From positions 1-64,000 of the forward strand of contig NZ_KE386627.1 of the NCBI RefSeq assembly GCF_000428125.1: 64,000 bases of DNA, given 5' to 3'. The notes beneath the pieces are model-generated. The model saw only the letters and a list, made by a program, of their open reading frames with translations, had not been told where the DNA came from and ran no database searches. This stretch comes from Bacteroides graminisolvens DSM 19988 = JCM 15093. GTDB lineage: Bacteria; Bacteroidota; Bacteroidia; Bacteroidales; Bacteroidaceae. Positions 7,157 to 14,711 of the stretch are shown here, piece after piece (positions within the stretch are counted from its first letter, which is position 1; each line of letters opens with the position of its first letter). Position numbers and translations under genes: made by a program.

Positions 7157-8467
7157 CTAATTGTCTAAAGGTTTTACATATCGCTTAACAAAATCAGCAT
7201 TAATAATCACATTTTCCTGCATTTCGTCTTTTGTCCTTTGTATTAACAGATAGCAGTATTTTAATAATAAGCGCGGAGAGCCTTCTGTATATTCCAAAAG
7301 AGTCGAAATTGCAGATTCATCAAAAGGATATATTTCAATACTATTATCTCTTGCTAAATTTAGATAATTAGTTATTAAAATTTTGGATGTTTCTATATTC
7401 AAAGGCTTTAAATCAATTATTCGCCCCTTAATACGGTCAGCAAGAGGTGGAGAAAATTGTTCAATCATTGTAAGAGCTTTGCCTGTCATAGCAAATACAG
7501 CACACCAATTTTTCTCTTTATCAATTAGAGTCCTTAAGTTTCTTAAATAATTATCTATTTCTGTTTTAGGGAGCCTTCCTGCTGTTATTTCCTCAAATTC
7601 GTCAGCTAAGATTATAAAATCTGTATAGCCTAATCCTTTTATGATCTCTACGATTGTTTTTAAAATATGAAACTCTCGTTTGTCAATTTCCTTTATTGAT
7701 CCCGTTGTAAGCAAATCCCATGTTTTATTTATACCAATATTATCTGCAACTAAATCGTAGAAATAGATAGCCACACTAGTATTTGGCGCAATTTCTTCAA
7801 AACATTTAACAATAGCTACCTTTAATGCATCTTGAACCTCTTTTCTCTTCTTTGTATCTACTCCTTTATACAAGTCATCAATAAATATTTTATAACTAAC
7901 ATATTCATTAATGGTTAGATGTTTAGACTCTTCAGTAAAAAGAGTGGAAAGATTAGACTTGCTAATTGATCTTAACTGTTCTAATAGCGACTGGTTTTTA
8001 TTCAAATGCGCAAGAAAAACATCCCATAAATAACGTTTGAAATTTTCTTGTCCAATTTCATTGATTATTGAACCGATTAATTCTGAGAGTTTTAATCCTG
8101 GATTATCTATATATACAACATAGGGATTGACTTTATTTTCCCCTCTCAAACTTTCAAGTAACCACTTAATAAAAAATAAAGTTTGCGTTTTTCCGGTGCC
8201 ATAATCACCTCTAATTATAAGACTCAGGTAAGGATCTATTTCTCGTGGATTTTTGTTGAATAAAGAATCCTTAACAAATCCGACTATTTCACTCATAGTT
8301 TCTTTGTTAATTGGAGGAAGTGATTCTATTACTTCATCTGAACTATTGGAATCAGCTATTCCAGAGCGAGGAAACGGGTTAAATTTGAGCCCTAAGTTAC
8401 TAATAGAATCGGCTTCATGACTATTTGTCTCCTTCAAAATTTGTTCCAAAATTTTCTTTTGTTCCAT
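7157..8467 (-). CDS. Orc1/Cdc6-like AAA+ ATPase
   Basis: The 436-residue protein has Walker A GDYGTGKT (residues 87-94), Walker B FIILADE (D289, E290) and a sensor-like segment AVFAMTGKAL, followed by an arginine-containing helical lid and a C-terminal part resembling Orc/Cdc6 or TniC-type ATPases. A short NPFPRSG element lies near the N-terminus. It is spaced 4 bp from both neighbours in a four-gene operon. It probably couples target recognition to the PIN-like nuclease. The ATPase fold is clear; its partner and trigger are inferred. Confidence 0.7.
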   Translation of the reverse strand: MEQKKILEQILKETNSHEADSISNLGLKFNPFPRSGIADSNSSDEVIESLPPINKETMSEIVGFVKDSLFNKNPREIDPYLSLIIRGDYGTGKTQTLFFIKWLLESLRGENKVNPYVVYIDNPGLKLSELIGSIINEIGQENFKRYLWDVFLAHLNKNQSLLEQLRSISKSNLSTLFTEESKHLTINEYVSYKIFIDDLYKGVDTKKRKEVQDALKVAIVKCFEEIAPNTSVAIYFYDLVADNIGINKTWDLLTTGSIKEIDKREFHILKTIVEIIKGLGYTDFIILADEFEEITAGRLPKTEIDNYLRNLRTLIDKEKNWCAVFAMTGKALTMIEQFSPPLADRIKGRIIDLKPLNIETSKILITNYLNLARDNSIEIYPFDESAISTLLEYTEGSPRLLLKYCYLLIQRTKDEMQENVIINADFVKRYVKPLDN

Positions 8468-8471
8468 AACA

Positions 8472-9467
8472 TTACAACATTAATAAGTGAGAAACGTATG
8501 TATTTCTATGCATTGGAAGAAGGACTTTTTCTTTTTCTTCAACAAAAATCTCAGATGTCCGCTGCATACTAACTTTATCTCTATTTTCTAAACATTGATC
8601 AACTATCATTTTTTTTATTCCGTCAATAGGAAATCGGTATAGCATTATAATATCGAGTATTAATTGAGGTATATAAATATAGTTTGATTTGTAATTCTGA
8701 TGAATAAACCCAATTAACGAGAAATTTTTTTGTATTTCTTTTTTAAAATAAACACAAGAAAGACTGTTGACTTTAGGCAGAACATTAATATCTGCCCATT
8801 TAGGTTGAAACCTGTCGAGTAAATCTAAAGTAGTACCCCATTTTACAAATACGTCCCAGAAACGCATTAAATCTGAATTTTTATCATTTATATAGAAAAC
8901 ATCTGCATTATCTTTCAGCTCAAAGAAAAAGGAATTTGTAAATCGTCCTTCATTTATAAATGGAAAAGTAACTTTTGTTTTCTCTTTTACTTCAAATTCA
9001 TTTATTGATGACATTATCTCTAAACGGTTTTCTGCATAGGGATTAATCATCCATGATATAATTTCTCTAAATCGAAAATATTGGAAGAAAATTGACTTGA
9101 ATATATTCTTATCTTCATCTGTCAACTCTGAACCTAAATTGCTATTGAAAATATTTGCATTAATCACTTCTCCATCTTTGGAAATTAATCCGAAATTTTT
9201 TAATGCATTAATCCGTTCTAATATACTCCTTTCAGTCCATTCATTATTAATTCCTTCTGGAAGTATATTTTCTTCTTTACACTTCCTACAAATCAAGGAC
9301 TTGCTTACGCTTTTATATTTTACGATAATTAAGAATACGTCTTTCAGTTCCCTCAAAAAATAGACATAAGACAAACTCCATCCCTTTAATAGTTCGGTAT
9401 GAGCTTCGCCTGTCAAAGATGGTAATTCTATTCGCTTTGATTTATATAAACATATATCTTTACTCAT
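8472..9467 (-). CDS. Uncharacterised protein with a winged-helix-like segment
   Basis: I do not recognise this 331-residue family. Residues about 54-105 contain a C-x2-C pair (C60, C63) and a segment ERSILERINALKNFGLIS that looks like a winged-helix recognition region. The rest is mixed alpha/beta with no catalytic motif that I can see. The start overlaps the methyltransferase stop by 4 bp and the ATPase begins 4 bp after its end, so it must be co-translated with them. It may be the DNA-recognition or adaptor subunit of the operon. Confidence 0.45.
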   Translation of the reverse strand: MSKDICLYKSKRIELPSLTGEAHTELLKGWSLSYVYFLRELKDVFLIIVKYKSVSKSLICRKCKEENILPEGINNEWTERSILERINALKNFGLISKDGEVINANIFNSNLGSELTDEDKNIFKSIFFQYFRFREIISWMINPYAENRLEIMSSINEFEVKEKTKVTFPFINEGRFTNSFFFELKDNADVFYINDKNSDLMRFWDVFVKWGTTLDLLDRFQPKWADINVLPKVNSLSCVYFKKEIQKNFSLIGFIHQNYKSNYIYIPQLILDIIMLYRFPIDGIKKMIVDQCLENRDKVSMQRTSEIFVEEKEKVLLPMHRNTYVSHLLML

Positions 9468-10726
9468 TCTAAAACTAAAACATTTTCGGACAGTTCAATG
9501 CTGTGCCTGTTTTTTAATGACTTCCATTTAGTACCTCTTGATCGAATTTTATAAATCTGATAATCATTAAATCCGACACTTTTAGAAATCTCACCAAGTA
9601 TTTTCGTTGTTGGAACGTACACACCATAAGGTGCAGAATCTCCTAATATTAAATAGGCTTTGCTATTTGGTTTCAAAACTCGCTTTATTTCTTTGAGAAC
9701 ATTGTACATATCCTCAAAATAGTGCATCATTAAAATATCAAAACTTTTTTTCCCTTTTCTATCTTTCGCTATATTCTTGATTTGAAAAAAGGTATCTGAT
9801 AAATCTGCAAATATGGACTTATTTCCTTGTGCAAATTCTGAATATTTGAATGTATCAAGATTAAATTCTGATTCCTTATAATGAGTTGTTGCCCCAGTAA
9901 CTAGTTTTTGTCTGACTTTTGTTGTTATGTCATTCCAATTGTTTGTAATATCGAAAAAATGAGTATGTACTTTTGACACTTCTCCATAATCAAGGTTGTT
10001 CAAATAGGGTGGTGATGTAATACATACATTGCATGAAGATTCCTCTATTTGTTCATTTCTTTTCCTTGAATCTTGCAGGTAAATATCTGACGAACAAGTA
10101 ATGTCTTTCAATGGATTTATATCCAAAAGCATTTGAGAAACCGTAGTCTGAAATTTTTCCCATGGCTGACCTTCATGTGCTAATTTTTTTGTTCTTGATA
10201 TATAAGGAACTGCAATAGGGTGAATCGCTGATTTATGCATTATTTGGCTCAAAGCTAATTTGAAAAACAATCTTGTTTTTTCAGATTCCACCTCTTTCAA
10301 TCCATTTCGGATAAGATATAAAATTGTTAAAGTTTCAGGTGTATATAATGATTGTAATAACGGATGACTATCTTGCTCGATATTAAAACCTCTTAAATGC
10401 TCTTTAATATATTTATTAATCTGCTTGAGATTTTCCATGCATTGAAACTCATCAATATCCCAATTAAGTTTAGCCTTAATAACATCAAACATGAATTCTT
10501 GCCCTTCGTTACCAATCGCTTTAATTTGCTTCTTTTGAGATGAAACAAGTGTGGTTCCGCAACCTGCAAATGGCTCAAATACAATTGGATTCTTACTTTT
10601 TGCTTCTTCATCAAGGATGGAATCAACAAATTTGTAAGAGAATCCAGCAGTAAATTTATACCAATTATGTACTGGGCTATAAAAATTGTCTTTAGCAGAA
10701 CCTATTTCTGAATGTAAAAAATCCAT
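9464..10726 (-). CDS. DNA methyltransferase (N4-cytosine/N6-adenine type), first gene of the operon
   Basis: The 420-residue protein has SAM-binding motif I FEPFAGCGTT (residues 50-59) and catalytic motif IV TSPPY (237-241), with about 180 largely helical residues between them that could act as the target-recognition part. The SPPY form is common in m4C enzymes but does not exclude m6A. A late block LILGDSAPYG follows. No restriction endonuclease of standard type is adjacent; instead a winged-helix-like protein, an ATPase and a PIN-like nuclease follow with overlaps or 4-bp gaps. It probably marks self DNA for that cassette. Confidence 0.8.
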   Translation of the reverse strand: MDFLHSEIGSAKDNFYSPVHNWYKFTAGFSYKFVDSILDEEAKSKNPIVFEPFAGCGTTLVSSQKKQIKAIGNEGQEFMFDVIKAKLNWDIDEFQCMENLKQINKYIKEHLRGFNIEQDSHPLLQSLYTPETLTILYLIRNGLKEVESEKTRLFFKLALSQIMHKSAIHPIAVPYISRTKKLAHEGQPWEKFQTTVSQMLLDINPLKDITCSSDIYLQDSRKRNEQIEESSCNVCITSPPYLNNLDYGEVSKVHTHFFDITNNWNDITTKVRQKLVTGATTHYKESEFNLDTFKYSEFAQGNKSIFADLSDTFFQIKNIAKDRKGKKSFDILMMHYFEDMYNVLKEIKRVLKPNSKAYLILGDSAPYGVYVPTTKILGEISKSVGFNDYQIYKIRSRGTKWKSLKNRHSIELSENVLVLE

Positions 10727-10746
10727 TTTTATATTTTTAATATGTG

Positions 10747-10754
10747 CAAAGATA
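10747..10754 (-). promoter_or_regulatory. -7 box of the methyltransferase operon
   Basis: The minus strand reads TATCTTTG, a full match to TAnnTTTG. It lies about 20 bp upstream of the methyltransferase ATG at 10726, implying a short leader. Confidence 0.55.
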
Positions 10755-11397
10755 AGAATATTAATTCGATATCCTCCTTTGTAATTAGCTTTTTATGATG
10801 AGGAACATTCCTAAAGTTTATTTTTCCTTTCTTTCTTCTTAGGCTTTAGTGTTTGGTCTTCATGATTGGATGATGATCTCATATCTCGCGCTCCTGAATA
10901 AATAAACGAGCTGAATATTTGATTAGTTTCTTGATTGAAAGATGAAGTGCTATAAGCATTGCCTTTCTATTTAGTGAGAACATGTGTATCAATACAGTAA
11001 GTTTGATTATTAGTTCTTTTGTTTTCAAGATTAATATAAAATAAGTTTTCTTGATTGATTCCTATTTTTCTTTCACTAGATTGAATTTCTTGCAGTTTCG
11101 ATATCACTTATTAATGTTTTTATGTAGGCAAAAATAAGAAAATGATTCTGAAATAGTTATATTACTATATCATTTAACGTATTAGTGTGCAATAAGATAC
11201 ATAAAGGATAATTTCTTATACTATCTTCCCAAAAATAATAAAATAAATACTACTTTTGCCGGCATTCTGTTACATAACACAAAGTACACAACAAGTGACG
11301 TAGAGAAAATGAAAACTAAGAAAGTAGCAGTACGATGATAGTTATAAATTCCGTAAAAGAAATAATTCTATAAATCTATAAAACAACAACTAACACG
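10755..11397. other. AT-rich gene-free junction between accessory region and backbone
   Basis: About 640 bp hold no supportable gene. Near the right end a -7 box TACTTTTG (11251-11258) and a 9-codon upstream ORF (ATG 11309, TGA 11336-11338, peptide MKTKKVAVR) precede the GNAT gene at 11398. The base composition changes here from AT-rich to backbone-like, so it probably contains the island boundary. Confidence 0.5.
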
Positions 11398-12171
11398 ATG
11401 GAAACAAAGTACATCACATTAAATGCCCAAAATCTGGATGCGGAACACATCTGTTGCGGGTTCTCTGACAAGAAAATAAAGGAAGGTTACGAGAAAAAGA
11501 AATCGTGGCTGAAGAATGAAATGGAACATGGATATGTGTTCAGGCGATTGGACGAAAAGGCCAAGGTCTTTATAGAGTATGTTCCGGCAGAGAATGCCTG
11601 GCTGCCCGTTGAGGCGAAAGGGTATTTAATGATTAATTGCTTTTGGGTGTCCGGTCAGTACAAAGGGAAGGGGCATGCAAAAGCTTTGTTGAAATCTGTC
11701 GTGGATGATGCTTGTGCGCAGGGTTGCGCCGGACTGGTTACCGTGGTGGGCACCAAAAAACTTCCTTTTATGAGTGACACCAAGTGGCTGTTGAAACAGG
11801 GTTTTGAGGTGGTTGAGACTTTACCACACGGCTTTGCTCTTTTGGTTTTGAAGTTAAAGAGTGGGGCTGAACTTCCTTCTTTCAAGCCGTGCGTGTTGAA
11901 AGGGGAGTGTGAAGAAACTAACGGGTTGGTGGTTTATTACTCCAATCGTTGTCCGTATACTGAATACTATATAAATGATGCTTTGTCGGCATTGGCGCAA
12001 CAAAACAACGTACCGCTTACCATTATTAAACTGGAAACAAAAGAACAGGCACAGCAGGCGCCTACTCCTGCAACTGTTTTTTCGGTGTTTTATAAGGGAA
12101 AGTTTCTGACTACGGATATGAGTATTTGTACTGCATCTCGTTTTGCGAAGTTTGCACGCGAATTCTATTAA
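11398..12171 (+). CDS. GNAT acetyltransferase with YoaP-like C-terminal domain
   Basis: The first 150 residues form a GNAT domain; the acetyl-CoA loop is visible as QYKGKGHAKALL. The C-terminal 100 residues begin YYSNRCPYTEYY, a thioredoxin-like strand with a single cysteine, as in the YoaP-like domain that often follows GNAT in this 250-260-residue family. The substrate is unknown. The gene stands alone behind its own promoter and a short upstream ORF, and is the first backbone gene after the left island. Confidence 0.7.
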   Translation: METKYITLNAQNLDAEHICCGFSDKKIKEGYEKKKSWLKNEMEHGYVFRRLDEKAKVFIEYVPAENAWLPVEAKGYLMINCFWVSGQYKGKGHAKALLKSVVDDACAQGCAGLVTVVGTKKLPFMSDTKWLLKQGFEVVETLPHGFALLVLKLKSGAELPSFKPCVLKGECEETNGLVVYYSNRCPYTEYYINDALSALAQQNNVPLTIIKLETKEQAQQAPTPATVFSVFYKGKFLTTDMSICTASRFAKFAREFY

Positions 12172-12208
12172 TAATATTTTGATGTATTTTTACTAACAGA
12201 CTTTATTT

Positions 12209-12625
12209 ATGAGAAAATTATTTTTTATCCTCTCTGTTATTCTATTGGCGTCTTGTTCTTCTGATTCGGAAAATCCTGCTATGTTGAGTAACTCAGACAT
12301 TTCTATTGAAAAGATTGTATTGAACAACCAGACTTACACTGTAGGTGCTAAGAGTTTTATGATTTCAGGGGCGCCGCTGACTGTTACGGGTACGCTTTCT
12401 TCTTCAAAAAGAGTTGAAGTGGAGTATTTATGGAATAAAACAGCTGAAATCTTGTCTTCTGTGGTTGTTGAGTGCAAGAATCCTACAGCAACAGTGAATG
12501 TGAAAAAGGAAAGTGCCAGTGAGCTTTTTAACAAATTTACAGTAACAGTGATCACCACCACACCCGAAGCACAGGTTGTTTACACCATTGCTGCCCTTAA
12601 AACTGCTGCACCTGAACAAAAATAG
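12209..12625 (+). CDS. Small lipoprotein of unknown function
   Basis: The 138-residue product starts with a signal peptide and lipobox (ILLASC, Cys at about residue 16) followed by SSDSEN, so it is probably anchored to a membrane facing the periplasm or surface. The remaining 115 residues are beta-rich and resemble a small immunoglobulin-like or adhesin-type fold, without recognisable catalytic residues. It sits 37 bp after the GNAT gene and upstream of the scdA promoter. Confidence 0.6.
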   Translation: MRKLFFILSVILLASCSSDSENPAMLSNSDISIEKIVLNNQTYTVGAKSFMISGAPLTVTGTLSSSKRVEVEYLWNKTAEILSSVVVECKNPTATVNVKKESASELFNKFTVTVITTTPEAQVVYTIAALKTAAPEQK

Positions 12626-12633
12626 TTCGGCAT

Positions 12634-12649
12634 TGTAACGAATGTTACA
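12634..12649 (+). promoter_or_regulatory. HcpR-type operator upstream of scdA
   Basis: TGTAAC-GAAT-GTTACA is a perfect 6-4-6 palindrome. It ends 22 bases before the -7 box at 12672, which puts its centre near -42 of the predicted start, the class II position of Crp/Fnr activators. The same palindrome with the same 22-base gap is upstream of hcp (19348-19363). Confidence 0.7.
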
Positions 12650-12671
12650 GAATAGAGCCTGCTTATACCTG

Positions 12672-12679
12672 TATATTTG
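12672..12679 (+). promoter_or_regulatory. -7 box of scdA
   Basis: TATATTTG matches TAnnTTTG. It is 32 bases upstream of the scdA ATG and correctly spaced from the upstream palindrome. Confidence 0.65.
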
Positions 12680-12711
12680 CCATACGAAATCAAATTTTAA
12701 AATGATAGATT

Positions 12712-13434
12712 ATGGAAAAAGTAATTTCAACTCAGGTATCAGTAGGCTCTTTGGTAGCCGAAAACTTTGCTGCTGCAGAAGTGTTCTCAAAATACGGTAT
12801 TGATTTTTGTTGCAACGGTCATGTGTCGCTTGCCGAGGCTTGTGCCGCTAAAGGTGTCAGCGTTGACCAGATATTGAATGAACTCAATCAGGTTGAAGAG
12901 GGGGCACGTATTGATTTTGCATCTTGGCCCATCGATTTGCTGATTGATTATGTGCTGAAAATACACCACCGCGGCATTCGCCAGAAAGGTCCGCAAATGA
13001 AACAACTGCTCGATAAGGTTGCTTCCGTGCACGGCGATAGTCATCCCGAACTTTATACCATTCAAGAATTATTCGAGGGCTCTCTCATTGATCTGAACAT
13101 GCACTTGCAAAAGGAAGAGAACGTGCTTTTCCCTTATGTGCTCGAGCTGTTTGAAGCTGCTGAAGCCGGTCAACCTGCCGAGGAAATGCATTGCGGAAGC
13201 GTGGCTTATCCTATTGATGCCATGATGGCTGAGCATGATAACGAGGGAGAAAGGTATCGCACCATCGATGGGTTGACGAACCATTATACTGCACCTGCTG
13301 ATGCATGTGATAGCTACCGACTGATCTTAAAACAACTTCATGATTTTGAGAAGGCTTTGCACGAGCATATTCATCTGGAAAACAATATCATATTTCCACG
13401 TGCCATTGAATTGGAAAAGAAATCGGTTAGATAA
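12712..13434 (+). CDS. scdA: Iron-sulfur cluster repair di-iron protein (RIC/ScdA/YtfE)
   Basis: The 240-residue protein has an N-terminal ScdA domain (DUF542) with GIDFCCNGH (double Cys at about 37-38) and a C-terminal hemerythrin-like domain with the expected histidines and acids (HHRGIRQK, HLQKEENVLFPY, MAEHDNEG, LHEHIHLENNIIFPR). RIC proteins restore Fe-S clusters damaged by nitric oxide or peroxide. The upstream palindrome is shared with hcp, supporting co-regulation under nitrosative stress by the Crp/Fnr protein at 19379-20044. The length and both domains are normal for the family. Confidence 0.93.
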   Translation: MEKVISTQVSVGSLVAENFAAAEVFSKYGIDFCCNGHVSLAEACAAKGVSVDQILNELNQVEEGARIDFASWPIDLLIDYVLKIHHRGIRQKGPQMKQLLDKVASVHGDSHPELYTIQELFEGSLIDLNMHLQKEENVLFPYVLELFEAAEAGQPAEEMHCGSVAYPIDAMMAEHDNEGERYRTIDGLTNHYTAPADACDSYRLILKQLHDFEKALHEHIHLENNIIFPRAIELEKKSVR

Positions 13435-13463
13435 GCCGGAGAGCCCACTGCTGGGGTATGGGC

Positions 13464-13527
13464 AAAAAAAAAGGAGTCACGCCTGACTCCAACCTTTGTT
13501 AACCTTAAATCTAATACTATGAAAAAC
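13464..13527 (-). ncRNA. Probable small RNA with its own promoter and intrinsic terminator
   Basis: On the minus strand a -7 box TATCTTTG (13541-13534) is followed by about 65 nt and then a hairpin GGAGTCA-GGCG-TGACTCC (13490-13473) with nine U (13472-13464). The body, including CATAGTATTAGATTTAAGG, has no sizeable ORF in the transcribed direction. I recall similar leftover sequences recurring between Bacteroides genes, but cannot name a family. An alternative is that the hairpin is only the terminator of the leftward gene ending at 13610. Confidence 0.55.
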
Positions 13528-13533
13528 ACATTG

Positions 13534-13541
13534 CAAAGATA
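13534..13541 (-). promoter_or_regulatory. -7 box of the putative small RNA
   Basis: The minus strand reads TATCTTTG. A TTG about 21 bases further upstream could serve as the -33 element. Confidence 0.5.
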
Positions 13542-13609
13542 CGCACTTTTTCGGTATTTGCAAGTCTCGTGTGCGGAAACAGGTGTTTTATAACATAGAT
13601 TAATAGTTG

Positions 13610-14230
13610 TTAGGGAATATATTCTATTTTAGCAACAATCAGCCTTACTATTTCTTCTTTTTCAGCCTTCACAAGTGCCTGGTGGTAATCATTGGGGAAG
13701 AAGAGAAAAAAGAAATCGGGCTTGGAATCAACATACTTTATTTTCTTTGCCGTGTAATGAATCACATCGGGCTTATACTCCGTTACGGGTGTGGCATCTT
13801 TGGGGTTGATGATGCCGAAACGTTCCGTCCCTTTGGCCACGTATTGCAAATCAATGTACTGGCGGTGCGACTCCACTTTGCTTTTGCTGGCATCTCGCGT
13901 TTGACTGTTCGATATTTTAATGTAGCATCTTTTGCCATCAATAGGGTAGGTACCTTCGGGCATGTTCAATAAGTCGTTTTGTGCCATCCAGCTGAACATC
14001 TTATCCCACAGTTCTTTGTTTTTGGCGTACTGAGTGGCAAACTCCACACAGTCGGTTCCTTTGTAGGGGACAGGTGCAAACCCGTTGGCCCATTCTTTTT
14101 TCGCACACCAGCGTTTGGCTTCTTTCTTGCTGATAGGTTTATTGGCTGCATACAAATTGCTTGTAAGCAGACTGGTGGCAACGGCCATGCTGATGCATAG
14201 CAGCTTGCTCTTCCATGTACTTTTCTTCAT
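13610..14230 (-). CDS. Exported YhcH/YjgK/YiaL-family (DUF386) protein
   Basis: The 206-residue product carries a signal peptide (KSKLLCISMAVATSLL to LYAAN) and a DUF386 beta-barrel domain. HRQYIDLQYV, the KPDFFFLFFPNDYHQ segment with its Asp-x-His motif, and a terminal VAKIEY strand are typical of the YhcH/YiaL/EbgC cupin-like fold, linked to sugar metabolism. The start is set at 14230 (MKKSTWKSK) because the longer frame from 14311 would bury the signal peptide and overlap the -7 box at 14309-14316. Export is unusual relative to the cytoplasmic E. coli members but common in Bacteroidales versions. Confidence 0.78.
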   Translation of the reverse strand: MKKSTWKSKLLCISMAVATSLLTSNLYAANKPISKKEAKRWCAKKEWANGFAPVPYKGTDCVEFATQYAKNKELWDKMFSWMAQNDLLNMPEGTYPIDGKRCYIKISNSQTRDASKSKVESHRQYIDLQYVAKGTERFGIINPKDATPVTEYKPDVIHYTAKKIKYVDSKPDFFFLFFPNDYHQALVKAEKEEIVRLIVAKIEYIP

Positions 14231-14308
14231 TTTCAGGTTCTGTTTATTTGGGTTTGATATAAAAAATGCTTCGCCTACAGGTGGGAAGCACTTGTGTTTT
14301 GAATGACG

Positions 14309-14316
14309 CAAAAGTA
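14309..14316 (-). promoter_or_regulatory. -7 box of the DUF386 gene
   Basis: The minus strand reads TACTTTTG, matching TAnnTTTG, about 79 bases upstream of the chosen start. It supports 14230 over 14311 as the start. Confidence 0.5.
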
Positions 14317-14344
14317 GAAATAAAATCTGCTCGTTGCAAATCTT

Positions 14345-14424
14345 TTTGTAGACCCGGGTGTACAGCCATTATACACCCGGGTCTACAAACCGTGTACATG
14401 GGGGTGTACAAACTGTGTACACCC
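14345..14424. repeat. Cluster of CCCGGGTGTAC inverted repeats
   Basis: An 18-bp perfect stem (14345-14362 with 14372-14389, 9-base loop) is followed by a second 9-bp stem (14402-14410 with 14416-14424, 5-base loop). All arms are versions of ACCCGGGTGTACA, so at least four copies of one motif occur in 80 bp. It lies upstream of the DUF386 promoter. It may be an extragenic palindromic repeat, a hairpin terminator pair or a protein-binding array. Confidence 0.75.
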
Positions 14425-14540
14425 GGGTGGAGACGAAAATTGCTAACCTGCAAAATAAATCGCAGAAGCATGCTAACTAAATATCTTATATATAAAGAAT
14501 AAATAGTAGCAAACTTGTAAGGAATTAATGCCAAAAAAGT

Positions 14541-14644
14541 TGGTGATACTTGGTGATACTTGGTGAGGCTTTTTTTAAGGCAAGTGTCACCCGTAAACAC
14601 TTGTATATCAACTGATTATTGAGTTGGTGATACTTGGTGATACT
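14541..14644. repeat. TGGTGATACT direct repeats
   Basis: The decamer TGGTGATACT occurs at 14541 and 14551 (with a partial third copy at 14561), and again at 14625 and 14635. Each block is followed by a T-run. The first block can also pair imperfectly with CAAGTGTCACC at 14581-14591. It lies just downstream of the leftward antiporter gene, so it may combine terminator and repeat functions. Confidence 0.7.
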
Positions 14645-14711
14645 TTTTTTTATACTTTTTATGAGGAGAACAGCCACACTACAAGGACACAAAGTGCCAC
14701 TTTAGCTGATT

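Noticed and set aside
6094..10726. Methyltransferase operon as BREX, DISARM or type I restriction
   Set aside because: No PglZ, BrxL, helicase, PLD or HsdR/HsdS-like gene; the ATPase and PIN-like proteins do not fit those systems.
10814..10882. Minus-strand ATG frame starting MRSSSNHEDQ in the junction region
   Set aside because: It stops after 23 codons and has no neighbours or conservation signal to support it.
13607..13972. Open frame antisense to the DUF386 gene
   Set aside because: It is a shadow of a well-supported gene, without coding pattern or promoter.
14231..14311. Longer N-terminus of the DUF386 protein
   Set aside because: It would place 27 residues before a clear signal peptide and overlap a good -7 box.
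14541..14644. Decamer repeats as a CRISPR array
   Set aside because: The unit is only 10 bp, without spacers of even size, and no cas genes are present.
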